From JACDBE01 sp051002015 (GTDB lineage Bacteria; Actinomycetota; Acidimicrobiia; Spongiisociales; UBA5794): a stretch of 27,937 nt of DNA. Position numbers and translations under genes: made by a program. Location of the stretch: positions 1-27,937 of the forward strand of contig JBPCMS010000042.1 of NCBI GenBank assembly GCA_051002015.1, read 5' to 3'. The notes below the pieces were generated by a model. It ran no database searches, was not told where the DNA came from, and saw only the letters and a list, made by a program, of their open reading frames with translations. Shown in pieces: positions 13,190 through 20,934 of this stretch; position 1 is the stretch's first letter; each line of letters begins with the position of its first letter.

Positions 13190-14554
13190 GTGACAGCGGT
13201 GACCGATCGCGACCTGGGGCGTGGGGCGAGGGTCGCCCCGCACAGCATGGAGGCCGAGGAGTCGGTCCTGGGGGCGGTGCTGATCTCGGTTGAGGCGGCC
13301 GACGTTGCCCTCGAGCGCCTCCAACCAGACGACTTCTACAAGCCGGCGCACCAGTCGATATTCGCCGCCATCTCGACCCTGTTCGACGCCAGGGAACCCA
13401 TCGACGCCGTCACCGTCACCGAGGGTCTGCGCCGCGTCGGAAGCCTCGATCAGGTCGGTGGCATCGCATACGTCGCCGCCCTCTCCGATGCCGTCCCCAC
13501 CTCGGCCAACGTCGGACACTACGTCGGGATCGTCGAGGAGCATGCCCTGAGGCGGCGGCTAATGAGAGCCGCCGGTCAGATCGGGACCGTGGCCACCGCC
13601 GTCGACCAGCCCATCGAGGAGGTCATCGAGACCGCCGAGCAGACCATCTTCGCCGTGTCCGACAAGAGGATCGGCGACGGGCTGGCTCCCATCGAGCCGC
13701 TCATCTTCCCCGCCATCGAGCGGGCCGAGGAGCTGTACGGCAGGGGCGAGGAGATCACAGGGGTCTCCACCGGGTACATCGACCTCGACGCCATCCTCGC
13801 CGGGCTCCACCCCAAGAACCTGTTGGTGGTGGCCGCCAGGCCCGGCATGGGCAAGACGGCGTTGGCGCTGTGCATCGCCAAGAACGTCGCCCTGCACGAC
13901 ATACCGGTGGCGGTGTTCTCGCTCGAGATGAGCCGGGAGGAGGTCGTCACCAGGCTGCTGTGCGCCCAGGGGTCCGTGGATTCCGCACGGCTGCGGTCGG
14001 GTCGGCTCACCGACAACGATTTCACCCGGCTGTCGCACGCCGCCTCCACCCTGTTCCAGAAGCCGATCTACGTCGACGACTCCCCGGGGTTGACGGTCAC
14101 CGAGATCCGGGCCAAATGCCGCCGGCTGGCGCGGCGCCCTGGGCTGGGACTGGTGGTGGTCGATTACCTGCAGCTGATGAACATGCCGGGCGGTGGCGAG
14201 AACCGCCAGCAGGAGATCGCCACCATCAGCCGTCACCTCAAGAACCTGGCGCGTGAGCTCGACGTCCCGGTGATCGCCGTGTCGCAGCTCAACCGGTCGA
14301 TGGAGTCCAGACAGGACAAGCGCCCGATGCTGAGCGACCTGCGCGAATCCGGCGCCATCGAGCAGGATGCCGACGTGGTGCTGTTCATCTATCGCCACGA
14401 CTACTACCACCCCGAAGAGAAGGAGAGCGCCGGCATCGCCGAGATCAACGTCGCCAAGCACCGCCAGGGCGCCACCAACAGGTTCACCATGCTGTTCCGG
14501 GCGGAGTACACCAGCTTCGCCGACATGACCAGACGCACCGAGGCGCCGGTATGA
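13190..14554 (+). CDS. dnaB: Replicative DNA helicase
   Basis: This hexameric 5'-3' helicase unwinds DNA ahead of the replisome and loads primase. It has 454 residues from GTG 13190, chosen for GGAGGG six bases upstream and because VAPHSMEAEESVLGAVL is where the family begins. The N-terminal helical domain is about 15-115, a linker helix follows, and the RecA-like domain is about 175-445. The latter shows GVSTGYIDLDAILAGL, Walker A ARPGMGKTAL (Lys222), VFSLEMSREE, Walker B LVVVDYLQLM, SQLNRSMESRQDKRPMLSDLRESGAIEQDAD and AKHRQG. The Walker A and other RecA motifs run on without the intein that interrupts some mycobacterial DnaB genes. Its position after rpsF-ssb-rpsR-rplI is the usual actinobacterial arrangement. 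Confidence 0.97.
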   Translation: MTAVTDRDLGRGARVAPHSMEAEESVLGAVLISVEAADVALERLQPDDFYKPAHQSIFAAISTLFDAREPIDAVTVTEGLRRVGSLDQVGGIAYVAALSDAVPTSANVGHYVGIVEEHALRRRLMRAAGQIGTVATAVDQPIEEVIETAEQTIFAVSDKRIGDGLAPIEPLIFPAIERAEELYGRGEEITGVSTGYIDLDAILAGLHPKNLLVVAARPGMGKTALALCIAKNVALHDIPVAVFSLEMSREEVVTRLLCAQGSVDSARLRSGRLTDNDFTRLSHAASTLFQKPIYVDDSPGLTVTEIRAKCRRLARRPGLGLVVVDYLQLMNMPGGGENRQQEIATISRHLKNLARELDVPVIAVSQLNRSMESRQDKRPMLSDLRESGAIEQDADVVLFIYRHDYYHPEEKESAGIAEINVAKHRQGATNRFTMLFRAEYTSFADMTRRTEAPV

Positions 14555-14599
14555 CCAGTGAGCAGAGGTGATGAGCCCCGGATGGCGGCGCTGCGTCCC

Positions 14600-14628
14600 T
14601 TGGCGTCGCCCCCGCCAGCCCGTAGGCT
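14600..14628 (+). promoter_or_regulatory. Promoter of the zinc-finger gene
   Basis: TTGGCG (14600-14605), a 17-base spacer and TAGGCT (14623-14628) make a well-spaced -35/-10 pair. It lies 29 bases before GTG 14658, leaving room for the AGGA ribosome binding site. Confidence 0.5.
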
Positions 14629-14657
14629 CGTTGTTCCCCGACCGCCCAGGAAGCGCC

Positions 14658-14954
14658 GTGACACCGAGTTGCGACCATGTCGATACCGTTGCCGCCATCG
14701 TGCCGTCGTCCCCGGGCTGCGAGGACTGCCTCGCCGGCGGTCGGCGCGACTGGCACCACCTCAGGCTGTGTCGGGCGTGCGGACACGTCGGGTGCTGCAA
14801 CAACTCACCGGGCCGGCACGCCACCGCCCATTTCGAGGCCACCGGGCATCCTGTCATCTAGTCGTACGAGCCGGGGGAGGATTGGCTGTGGTGCTACCTC
14901 GACGAGATCTACCTCGATCCGCCCGAGCCGGGGCCATCGCCTTCGCACCCGTGA
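14658..14954 (+). pseudogene. UBP-type zinc-finger protein interrupted by in-frame TAG
   Basis: From GTG 14658 the frame reads TPSCDHVDTVAAI, then PGCEDCLAGGRRDWHHLRLCRACGHVGCC and RHATAHFEATGHPVI, then TAG at 14859-14861. After the stop the same frame continues SYEPGEDWLWCYLDEIYLD and ends at TGA 14952. That is the expected end of a bacterial UBP (ubiquitin hydrolase-type) zinc-finger protein of ~98 residues. All zinc ligands (Cys pairs and His) lie before the stop. The codon at the break is usually Arg or Gln; CAG to TAG is a single C-to-T change. The promoter and AGGA ribosome binding site look intact. It could be a recent nonsense mutation, a sequencing error, or a shortened but still folded protein. 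Bacterial members may bind C-terminal Gly-Gly tails, but the function is unproven. Confidence 0.8.
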
Positions 14955-14980
14955 ACACCCGCCCTCCGCTGCGATAGGGT
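14951..14980 (+). promoter_or_regulatory. Promoter of the S9 peptidase (leaderless)
   Basis: GTGAAC (14951-14956), 18 bases, TAGGGT (14975-14980), then six bases to ATG 14987. The same layout (TTGAAC-N18-TAGGGT) occurs before the sugar ABC operon. Confidence 0.6.
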
Positions 14981-14986
14981 CGAGCC

Positions 14987-16984
14987 ATGCCCGATATAGC
15001 ACCGTACGGTTCCTGGCCTTCACCCATAACCGCCGCCAAGCTGGTCGAGGGGGTCGTCTCCATCGGCGAGATCCGGCCCGACGGCGACGACGTGTGGTGG
15101 AGCGAATCCCGGCCCGAGGAGAACGGCCGCAACCAGCTGGTCAGGCTACGCCCAGGCGTCGGGCCCACCGACCTGTTCGCCCCGCCCATGATCGACCATG
15201 ACGGATGGAACGCCCGCACCCAGGTCCACGAGTACGGCGGGGGCGCCTGGGCGGTGCACGGAGGCACCGTGGTGTTCGCCAACTGGCGCGACCAGCGGCT
15301 GTACCGGGTCGAGGCCGGGTCCGACCCCGTCCCCCTGACCCCGGCGCCGGCGGTGCCGAGGGGGCTGCGATTCGCCGAGCCCTCGTGGCTGGACGACCGA
15401 TGGCTGGTGGCGATCTGCGAGGACCACCTGGCCGAGACCGTCGCCGAGCACGGCGAGGCGATGAACGAGATCGTGGCCATCCCCCTCGACGGCTCGGCGG
15501 TCGACGAGCCGGCCCGCATCATCACGCTGGTCACCGGACCCGACTTCGTCGGCTTTCCGGTCACCCACGGGGATCGCCTCGCCTGGGTGCAATGGGACCA
15601 CCCCAACATGCCGTGGGACACGACCTCGGTGTGGATGGCCGATGTGAGGCGCGGTCCCGACGGGGGCCCGACCGGCGTCGACGGTGTACGCCGGGTTGCG
15701 GGCGAGCCGAACGAATCGGTCGTCCAGCCGATCTTCACCGCATCGGGCGACCTGGTGTTCGCCGGAGACGCCACCGGCTGGTGGAACCCGCAGCGGGTCA
15801 CCCCCGGGGGCGCCGAGCCCGTCCTGACCGAGCCGATCGGAGCCGAGATCGGCGGCCCGGCGTGGGTGCACGGGCTGCGTTGGCTGGCGCCTCTCGGCGA
15901 CGGACGGATCGCCTGCTCGGTGACCAGCGACGGCCTCGACCGGCTGGGCGTCATCGACACCGGGGTGCTCATCGAGGTCGACACCCCGTTCGTCTCCGTC
16001 CCCCAGATCGTCGCCGGGCCTGGGGAGGATGAGGTGCTGGTGGTGGCGGGCACGCCCCAGCAAGCCATCACCCCCTACCGGATCAGGCTCGCCTCGGGAT
16101 CCGTGGAGCGGCTCACCCCGGTCGACGACCACGGTCTCGACGAGGCGCTGGTCTCGCTCGCCCAACCCATCAGCTATCCCTCGAGCGGGGGCCGCACCGC
16201 CCACGCCCTCTTCTACCCGCCGGTGAACCCAGACGTCGCCGCCCCAGACGGCGAACTGCCGCCGTTGGTGGTGTTCATCCATGGCGGGCCGACCTCGTGT
16301 GCCTCCGCCGCCTTCTCGCTGAGCCGTCAGTTCTGGACCAGCCGCGGCTTCGCCCTGGTGGACGTCAACTACGGGGGATCCACCGGGTTCGGGACCGCAT
16401 ACCGCCGGATCCTCGACGGGGCCTGGGGGGTGGTAGATGTCGAGGACTGCATCGCCGCCGCCCGGTATCTGGCCGAGCAGGGGAGGGTCGATCCGCAGCG
16501 TCTGGCGATCCGGGGTGGGAGCGCCGGCGGCTTCACCACGTTGGCCGCCCTTACCTTCCACGATGTCTTCGACGCCGGCGCCAGCCACTTCGGGGTGGCC
16601 GACCTCGAGGCGCTCACCGTCGAGACCCACAAGTTCGAGAGCCGCTACCTCGACAGCTTGGTGGGGCCATACCCCGAGACCGTCGAGGTCTACCGGGAGC
16701 GTTCGCCCATCCACCACGTCGACCGTTGCAGCACGCCGCTGATCGTGTTTCAGGGGCTCGAGGACGAGGTGGTCCCCCCCAACCAGGCGGAGATGATCAT
16801 CAACGCTCTGGCCGCCAAGGGCGTACCCCACGCCTACCTCCCCTTCGCCGGGGAGCAGCACGGGTTCCGGATCGCCGCCAACATCGTGCGCGCCGTCGAG
16901 GCCGAGCTGTGGTTCTACGGGCGGGTGTTCGGCTTCACCCCGGCAGACGTGATCGCCCCGGTCGACGGCGCCGTCGGGCTCTGA
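14987..16984 (+). CDS. S9-family serine peptidase (prolyl oligopeptidase / acylaminoacyl-peptidase type)
   Basis: This 665-residue protein has no signal peptide and is probably cytoplasmic. Residues ~1-390 form a beta-propeller with recurring blade motifs (VWWSESRPEENGRNQLVRL, VHEYGGGAWAV, LYRVEAGSDPVPLT, RLAWVQWDHPNMPWDTT). Residues ~400-655 are the alpha/beta-hydrolase domain: PLVVFIHGGPTS is the oxyanion region, IRGGSAGGFTTL carries nucleophile Ser512, FQGLEDEVVPPNQ carries Asp593, and GEQHGF carries His625. The family trims short peptides and N-acyl peptides. The exact specificity is not readable. The mRNA is probably leaderless, with TAGGGT six bases before the ATG. It stands alone as a transcription unit, followed by a hairpin. 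Confidence 0.93.
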   Translation: MPDIAPYGSWPSPITAAKLVEGVVSIGEIRPDGDDVWWSESRPEENGRNQLVRLRPGVGPTDLFAPPMIDHDGWNARTQVHEYGGGAWAVHGGTVVFANWRDQRLYRVEAGSDPVPLTPAPAVPRGLRFAEPSWLDDRWLVAICEDHLAETVAEHGEAMNEIVAIPLDGSAVDEPARIITLVTGPDFVGFPVTHGDRLAWVQWDHPNMPWDTTSVWMADVRRGPDGGPTGVDGVRRVAGEPNESVVQPIFTASGDLVFAGDATGWWNPQRVTPGGAEPVLTEPIGAEIGGPAWVHGLRWLAPLGDGRIACSVTSDGLDRLGVIDTGVLIEVDTPFVSVPQIVAGPGEDEVLVVAGTPQQAITPYRIRLASGSVERLTPVDDHGLDEALVSLAQPISYPSSGGRTAHALFYPPVNPDVAAPDGELPPLVVFIHGGPTSCASAAFSLSRQFWTSRGFALVDVNYGGSTGFGTAYRRILDGAWGVVDVEDCIAAARYLAEQGRVDPQRLAIRGGSAGGFTTLAALTFHDVFDAGASHFGVADLEALTVETHKFESRYLDSLVGPYPETVEVYRERSPIHHVDRCSTPLIVFQGLEDEVVPPNQAEMIINALAAKGVPHAYLPFAGEQHGFRIAANIVRAVEAELWFYGRVFGFTPADVIAPVDGAVGL

Positions 16985-16990
16985 CCGCAA

Positions 16991-17016
16991 CCCGGCCCTG
17001 CCGCAGGGACGCCGGG
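16991..17016. terminator. Terminator-like hairpin after the peptidase gene
   Basis: CCCGGC-CCTG-CCG-CAGG-GAC-GCCGGG forms a 6-bp outer and 4-bp inner stem with a 3-base bulge. It starts seven bases after the peptidase stop and precedes the convergent acetyltransferase remnant. It has no T-run, as is common in actinobacteria. Confidence 0.45.
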
Positions 17017-17044
17017 CCGAGCACGATGCCGAGCGTGAGCGCCG

Positions 17045-17209
17045 TCAGTCGACGGCGAGGAAGGCGGCAACCCGATCGTCCTCGAGGAAGACGGCGGCCC
17101 GCATGGTGACGACCTCGGGGTGGGGAGTGAAGCCGTCCGCGGCGAAGAGCTCGGCGATGAGGGTGGTCACGGCCGGTGCCTCGCCCTGCGTGGCGCGACG
17201 GATGTGCAT
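17045..17209 (-). CDS. 54-residue GNAT acetyltransferase-like N-terminal fragment
   Basis: Read on the minus strand from ATG 17209 to TGA 17047, this short frame gives MHIRRATQGEAPAVTTLIAEL, then FAADGFTPHPEVV, TMRAAVFLEDDRVAAFLAVD. IRRAT-x-x-E/D-A-P-A is the first strand and helix of GNAT acetyltransferases, and DDRVAAFLAV matches strands 2-3. The domain stops before the acetyl-CoA-binding motif A (R/Q-x-x-G-x-G/A), so it cannot be catalytic as it stands. No ribosome binding site is clear. It is probably the remnant of a decayed gene, or a small protein that has lost the catalytic half. It is convergent to the peptidase and divergent from the sugar transporter operon. Confidence 0.5.
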   Translation of the reverse strand: MHIRRATQGEAPAVTTLIAELFAADGFTPHPEVVTMRAAVFLEDDRVAAFLAVD

Positions 17210-17239
17210 CGGCCGACGTCACCGACGGCACCGGGCGTG

Positions 17240-17269
17240 TTGAACCGGGCGAAGGTCGCGCGGTAGGGT
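17240..17269 (+). promoter_or_regulatory. Promoter of the alpha-glucoside ABC operon
   Basis: TTGAAC (17240-17245), an 18-base spacer and TAGGGT (17264-17269) form a strong vegetative-type promoter. It leaves a ~68-base leader before the substrate-binding-protein ATG at 17344. No clear operator palindrome is seen around it. Confidence 0.6.
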
Positions 17270-17343
17270 GCGGCGGTGGTCTCGTCCCGAACAGACTTGG
17301 CCCTCTGACTATGAACCGGACCTTTGAAGGGAGAACACGCACC

Positions 17344-18684
17344 ATGCGCAAACTGCGATGGTTGGTCGCGGTGACGGTGATCATGCTCGTTGCCGCGGCG
17401 TGCGGAGGAGACGACGACACCGCTGACACGACCGGCGACGCCGGTGGCATCGCCGACTTCACGCTGGCTGGCGCTCCGCGGGCGGCGGAGGCCGATGCCC
17501 TCAATGGGTTCCTCCAGGTGTACAACGAGGCGACCGGGAGCAGCATCGATTATGTCGGCACCGCCGATTTCGAGACCCAGCTCCGGGTGAGGGTCGAGGG
17601 CGGGGACCCGCCCGATGTCGCCTTCACCCCGCAGCCGGCGTCGATCTGTGAGTTCGCCGACACCGGTCAGCTTGCATCGCTGGAGGACATGGGATTCGAT
17701 ATCGCCGAGATGGAAGCCAACCACTCGAAGTTCTGGATGGATCTCGGTGTGTGTGAGGACGGAAACCACTACGGGATCCCGTGGTTCCCCAACTTCAAGT
17801 CGGTGGTCTTCTACCACGCTGCGGCGTTCGAGGCCGGTGGGTACGAGATCCCCGAGACCTACGAGGACATGGTGGCATTGTCGGCGCGGATGGTCGCCGA
17901 CGGGCAGACCCCGTGGTGCTTCGGCTTCGAGAGCGGCGGTGCCACCGGCTGGCCCGGCACCGACTGGATCGAGGACATCCTGCTCCGCCAGGAAGGCTCG
18001 GAGTTCTACACCCAGTGGTACACCCACGAGGTGCCGTTCAACGATCCTGCGGTGGTGGAGGCGATCGAGACGTTCGGGGAGATCCTGCAGGGTGAGGGCT
18101 TCGTGCTCGGCGGCGCCGCCAACGTGTCCGGGATCAATTTCCAGGACTCGCCGCTGCCGCTGTTCGATGATCCCCCCGGGTGCCTGATGCTGAAGCAGGG
18201 CTCGTTCCTGACCAACTTCTTCCCCGCCGACGCCCCCGAGGATCTGATCGAGACCTTCCCGTTCCCGACCATCGAAGGCAACGGTGGCGCCATGGGCGGC
18301 GGTGACACCCTCATCGTGTTCAACGACTCCGCGGCCAACGTCCAAGCCATCAGGGACTGGATCACCCCCGAGTGGCAGTGTGTGCTGGCCTCACCGGGCG
18401 GCGGGACGGCAAGCGAGCACGGCGGTCACGGTGTCGCCGGCATCGAGCGGCTGCCCGGTCACAAGGATGTCGACCCGGAGTGCTACGAGACGGAGGCGTC
18501 CAAGCAGTTCGCCGAGGTCATCACCGAGGCGCTGGCGGCGAACACCTTCGCCTTCGACGCCTCCGACCTGATGCCGTCCGCGGTGGGTCAGGGATCATTC
18601 TGGGTCGGCATGGTCGACTTCGCCCAGGGTACGTCGGCACAGGACGTCGCCGACGCCGTCGAAGCGAGCTGGCCGGCGGGCTGA
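17344..18684 (+). CDS. AglE-like alpha-glucoside ABC transporter substrate-binding lipoprotein
   Basis: This 446-residue extracellular lipoprotein captures a sugar for import. It starts at ATG 17344: MRKLRWLVAVTVIMLVAAACGG is a lipoprotein signal peptide with lipobox VAAAC, Cys20 being lipidated, and a linker rich in Asp, Gly and Thr follows. The mature protein follows the family 1 fold: GTADFETQLRVRVEGGDPPDVAFTPQP, GIPWFPNFKSVVFYH, TPWCFGFESGGATGWPGTDW, VPFNDPAVVEAIETFG, GGGDTLIVFND and FDASDLMPSAVGQGSFW. From memory these match AglE of the rhizobial alpha-glucoside system much better than MalE. Frames open further upstream are shadows. GAAGGGAG before the ATG is the ribosome binding site. 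Maltose, trehalose or sucrose are possible ligands. Confidence 0.9.
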   Translation: MRKLRWLVAVTVIMLVAAACGGDDDTADTTGDAGGIADFTLAGAPRAAEADALNGFLQVYNEATGSSIDYVGTADFETQLRVRVEGGDPPDVAFTPQPASICEFADTGQLASLEDMGFDIAEMEANHSKFWMDLGVCEDGNHYGIPWFPNFKSVVFYHAAAFEAGGYEIPETYEDMVALSARMVADGQTPWCFGFESGGATGWPGTDWIEDILLRQEGSEFYTQWYTHEVPFNDPAVVEAIETFGEILQGEGFVLGGAANVSGINFQDSPLPLFDDPPGCLMLKQGSFLTNFFPADAPEDLIETFPFPTIEGNGGAMGGGDTLIVFNDSAANVQAIRDWITPEWQCVLASPGGGTASEHGGHGVAGIERLPGHKDVDPECYETEASKQFAEVITEALAANTFAFDASDLMPSAVGQGSFWVGMVDFAQGTSAQDVADAVEASWPAG

Positions 18685-18749
18685 CAGGTGAAGGGGAGGG
18701 GGACGGCCCTGCGGCCTTCCCCCTCCCCGAACTAGGGTTGGCCGAACGG

Positions 18750-18784
18750 ACGGAGCACGGAGCACGGAGCAAGGAGCAAGGAGG
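18750..18784 (+). repeat. Tandem heptamer array carrying the permease ribosome binding site
   Basis: ACGGAGC occurs three times in a row, then AAGGAGC and AAGGAGG. The last unit is the ribosome binding site, four bases (TCCG) before ATG 18789. Copy-number change by slippage would alter spacing upstream of the site but not its sequence. Confidence 0.8.
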
Positions 18785-18788
18785 TCCG

Positions 18789-19949
18789 ATGGCGAACGTG
18801 ACACCACCCCTCCTCGATGAGTCGATCGAGAAGCCGCAGAGGCCCATCGAGGAGGTGGGTGGACCCGCAGGCGGTCTCCTCGTCCAGTTGATGCGCTTCG
18901 GGGTGGCGCTGGTGATCCCGGTCGTCATCGTCGTGTTCTTCCTCGCCTTCTCCTTCCTCAAGAGCGAGGACGCCAACAAGCTGGTTCAGGTCGGGGTCGC
19001 CCTGGTCGCCGGTGTCCTCGGGGTCTGGGTGCTCTACTGGGCGATGGACAAGGTCGTTGACCTGCTTCCCGGCACCGCGGCGACGGCGGTGCGCCCGTTC
19101 GCCTTCGTCGGTCCGGCCATGGTGCTGGTAACGGTCTACCTCGTCTACCCGACGGTGCAGACCACGATCTTCAGCTTCCAGGACGCCGACTCGGAATCGT
19201 TCGTCGGGTTCGACAACTACGTACGGATCTTCACCGAGAGCCAATACCTCGTCGCCATCCGCAACAGCCTGCTGTGGGTGCTGATCGTCCCGGCGGTGGC
19301 GGTGATCATCGGTCTCGCCTTCGCCACGCTGGCCGACAAGCTGGGGAGCCGGAGCGAGTCCGCCGCCAAGTCGCTGATCTTCCTCCCGATGGCGATCTCG
19401 TTCGTCGGCGCCAGCGCGGTGTGGGTGTTCATGTACTCATTCCGGCCCGAGGGCTTCGGCGAGCAGATCGGTTTGCTCAACGCCATCTGGAGCGGGCTCG
19501 GCGGCCAACCGGTCGATTGGCTGGGGGCCCAACCATGGAACAACCTGTTCCTGATGGTGATCCTCATCTGGCTGCAGACCGGGTTCTGCATGGTGATCCT
19601 GTCGTCGGCGATCAAGTCGGTTCCGGATGAGCTGCTCGAGGCGGCCCGGATCGACGGCGCCACAGAGTGGCAGGTCTTCACCAGGGTCACCTTGCCCTCG
19701 GTCGCCTCGACGATCACCGTGGTGTGGACGACGACGGTGATCACGGTGTGGAAGGTGTTCGACATCGTGTACGTGATGACCGGGGGTTTCGACGGCACCC
19801 AGGTGGTCGCCCAGCAGATGGTCCAGGAGTTCTTCACCAACCGCAACAACGGGGTCGGGGCGGCGCTGGCGGTGCTGCTGTTCGTCGCCGTGGTGCCGGT
19901 TCTGATCATCAACGTGAAACGGTTCCGGGCACAGGAGGCGATGCGATGA
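18789..19949 (+). CDS. AglF-like sugar ABC transporter permease (MalF type)
   Basis: This 386-residue inner-membrane protein is one half of the importer channel. ATG 18789 is preceded by AAGGAGGT, a near-perfect ribosome binding site. A cytoplasmic N-terminus of ~35 residues leads into two extra helices (about 36-58 and 66-84). The typical six-helix permease core starts with RPFAFVGPAMVLVTVYLVYPT. The ATPase-docking EAA loop reads ELLEAARIDGATEWQVFTRVTLPSV. FLPMAISFVGASAVW and WLGAQPWNNLFLMVILIWLQTGF match AglF-type permeases. The C-terminal helix ends VPVLIINVKRFRAQEAMR. Its stop overlaps the next permease start (ATGA), so the two channel subunits are made together. Confidence 0.92.
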   Translation: MANVTPPLLDESIEKPQRPIEEVGGPAGGLLVQLMRFGVALVIPVVIVVFFLAFSFLKSEDANKLVQVGVALVAGVLGVWVLYWAMDKVVDLLPGTAATAVRPFAFVGPAMVLVTVYLVYPTVQTTIFSFQDADSESFVGFDNYVRIFTESQYLVAIRNSLLWVLIVPAVAVIIGLAFATLADKLGSRSESAAKSLIFLPMAISFVGASAVWVFMYSFRPEGFGEQIGLLNAIWSGLGGQPVDWLGAQPWNNLFLMVILIWLQTGFCMVILSSAIKSVPDELLEAARIDGATEWQVFTRVTLPSVASTITVVWTTTVITVWKVFDIVYVMTGGFDGTQVVAQQMVQEFFTNRNNGVGAALAVLLFVAVVPVLIINVKRFRAQEAMR

Positions 19950-20851
19950 CCTCGACAACCGCCGAGCCTACGGTTGCCACCACCCCACGGGCGAAGCGCC
20001 AGCGGGGTACCTCACGGTGGCCGGCCCGCCTCGTCGTCGCCGCCATCGCCGGGTTGTGGACGATCCCCACGATTGGACTGCTCATCAACTCGTTCCGGCC
20101 GGCCGCCAACATCCGGCAGGAGGGGTGGTGGTCGGTGTTCCCCAACGTGGTGACCGCGGCGAACTGGACCCTCGACAACTACCGATCGGTGTTCGGAGCC
20201 TCGACCGGGTTCAGCAACGCCTTCATCAACAGCGTGGCGGTGACGATCCCGGCGGTGGTGATCCCGGTCACCATCGCCGCCTTCGCCGCCTACGCCTTCG
20301 CCTGGATGAAGTTCCCGGGACGGACGTTCCTGTTCATCGTGGTGGTGGCGCTGATGGTGGTGCCGCTGCAGATGGCACTGATTCCGATCCTCAAGCTCTA
20401 CACCACCTTCGAGGTGACAGGGACGTTCCCCGCGGTCTGGCTCGCCCACGCCGGGTTCGGTCTGCCCCTCGCCATCTACCTGTTACGGAACTACATGGGG
20501 TCGTTGCCGGGGGCCGTGATCGAGTCGGCCAAGATCGACGGGGCCGATCACTTCACGATCTTCCGCATGCTGATCGTCCCGCTCTCGGTGCCGGTGCTGG
20601 CCTCGTTCGCCATCTTCCAGTTCCTCTGGGTGTGGAACGACTACCTGGTCGCCCTGGTGTTCCTGGGCACCGAGTCGTCCAGCCAGGTGCTGACCGTGGC
20701 GCTGGCCAACCTGGTCGGCAACCGTGGTGAGGGGACGCTCAACGTGCTGCCCGCCGCCGCCTTCGTGGTGATGGCGGTTCCCATGGTCGTCTTCTTCGCC
20801 CTGCAACGGTTCTTCGTCCGTGGCCTGACCGCGGGATCGGTGAAGGGCTGA
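19946..20851 (+). CDS. AglG-like sugar ABC transporter permease (MalG type)
   Basis: This 301-residue protein is the second channel subunit. It starts at ATG 19946, overlapping the previous stop by four bases, with ACAGGAGG upstream. A polar N-terminus rich in Thr and Arg precedes six membrane helices, beginning LVVAAIAGLWTIPTIGLLINSF. The EAA loop is GAVIESAKIDGADHFTIFRMLIVPLSVPV. FLWVWNDYLVALVFLG and the C-terminal RFFVRGLTAGSVKG are typical of the MalG/AglG family, whose tail inserts into the ATPase dimer. No ATPase gene is within reach, so the pump must share an MsiK/UgpC-type ATPase encoded elsewhere. Confidence 0.93.
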   Translation: MTSTTAEPTVATTPRAKRQRGTSRWPARLVVAAIAGLWTIPTIGLLINSFRPAANIRQEGWWSVFPNVVTAANWTLDNYRSVFGASTGFSNAFINSVAVTIPAVVIPVTIAAFAAYAFAWMKFPGRTFLFIVVVALMVVPLQMALIPILKLYTTFEVTGTFPAVWLAHAGFGLPLAIYLLRNYMGSLPGAVIESAKIDGADHFTIFRMLIVPLSVPVLASFAIFQFLWVWNDYLVALVFLGTESSSQVLTVALANLVGNRGEGTLNVLPAAAFVVMAVPMVVFFALQRFFVRGLTAGSVKG

Positions 20852-20934
20852 GCGTCGAGGGGGGAGTCACCGCCGAGGAGGAGCACGCCGCCGAGCGGGA
20901 CCGGCGGCGGACGTGGCTGGCCATCGCCCTGGGG

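Noticed and set aside
13173..13193. Six-codon leader ORF (ATG to TGA) overlapping the dnaB start
   Set aside because: It has no ribosome binding site of its own and its sequence is explained by the dnaB ribosome binding site; probably chance.
13820..14500. Intein in dnaB
   Set aside because: Inteins are known in mycobacterial DnaB, but here Walker A, Walker B and the arginine-finger region follow at normal spacing.
14859..14861. TAG read as pyrrolysine or another recoded amino acid
   Set aside because: TAG is an ordinary terminator of other genes in this window, and no sign of a recoding tRNA or downstream element is visible; a point mutation is simpler.
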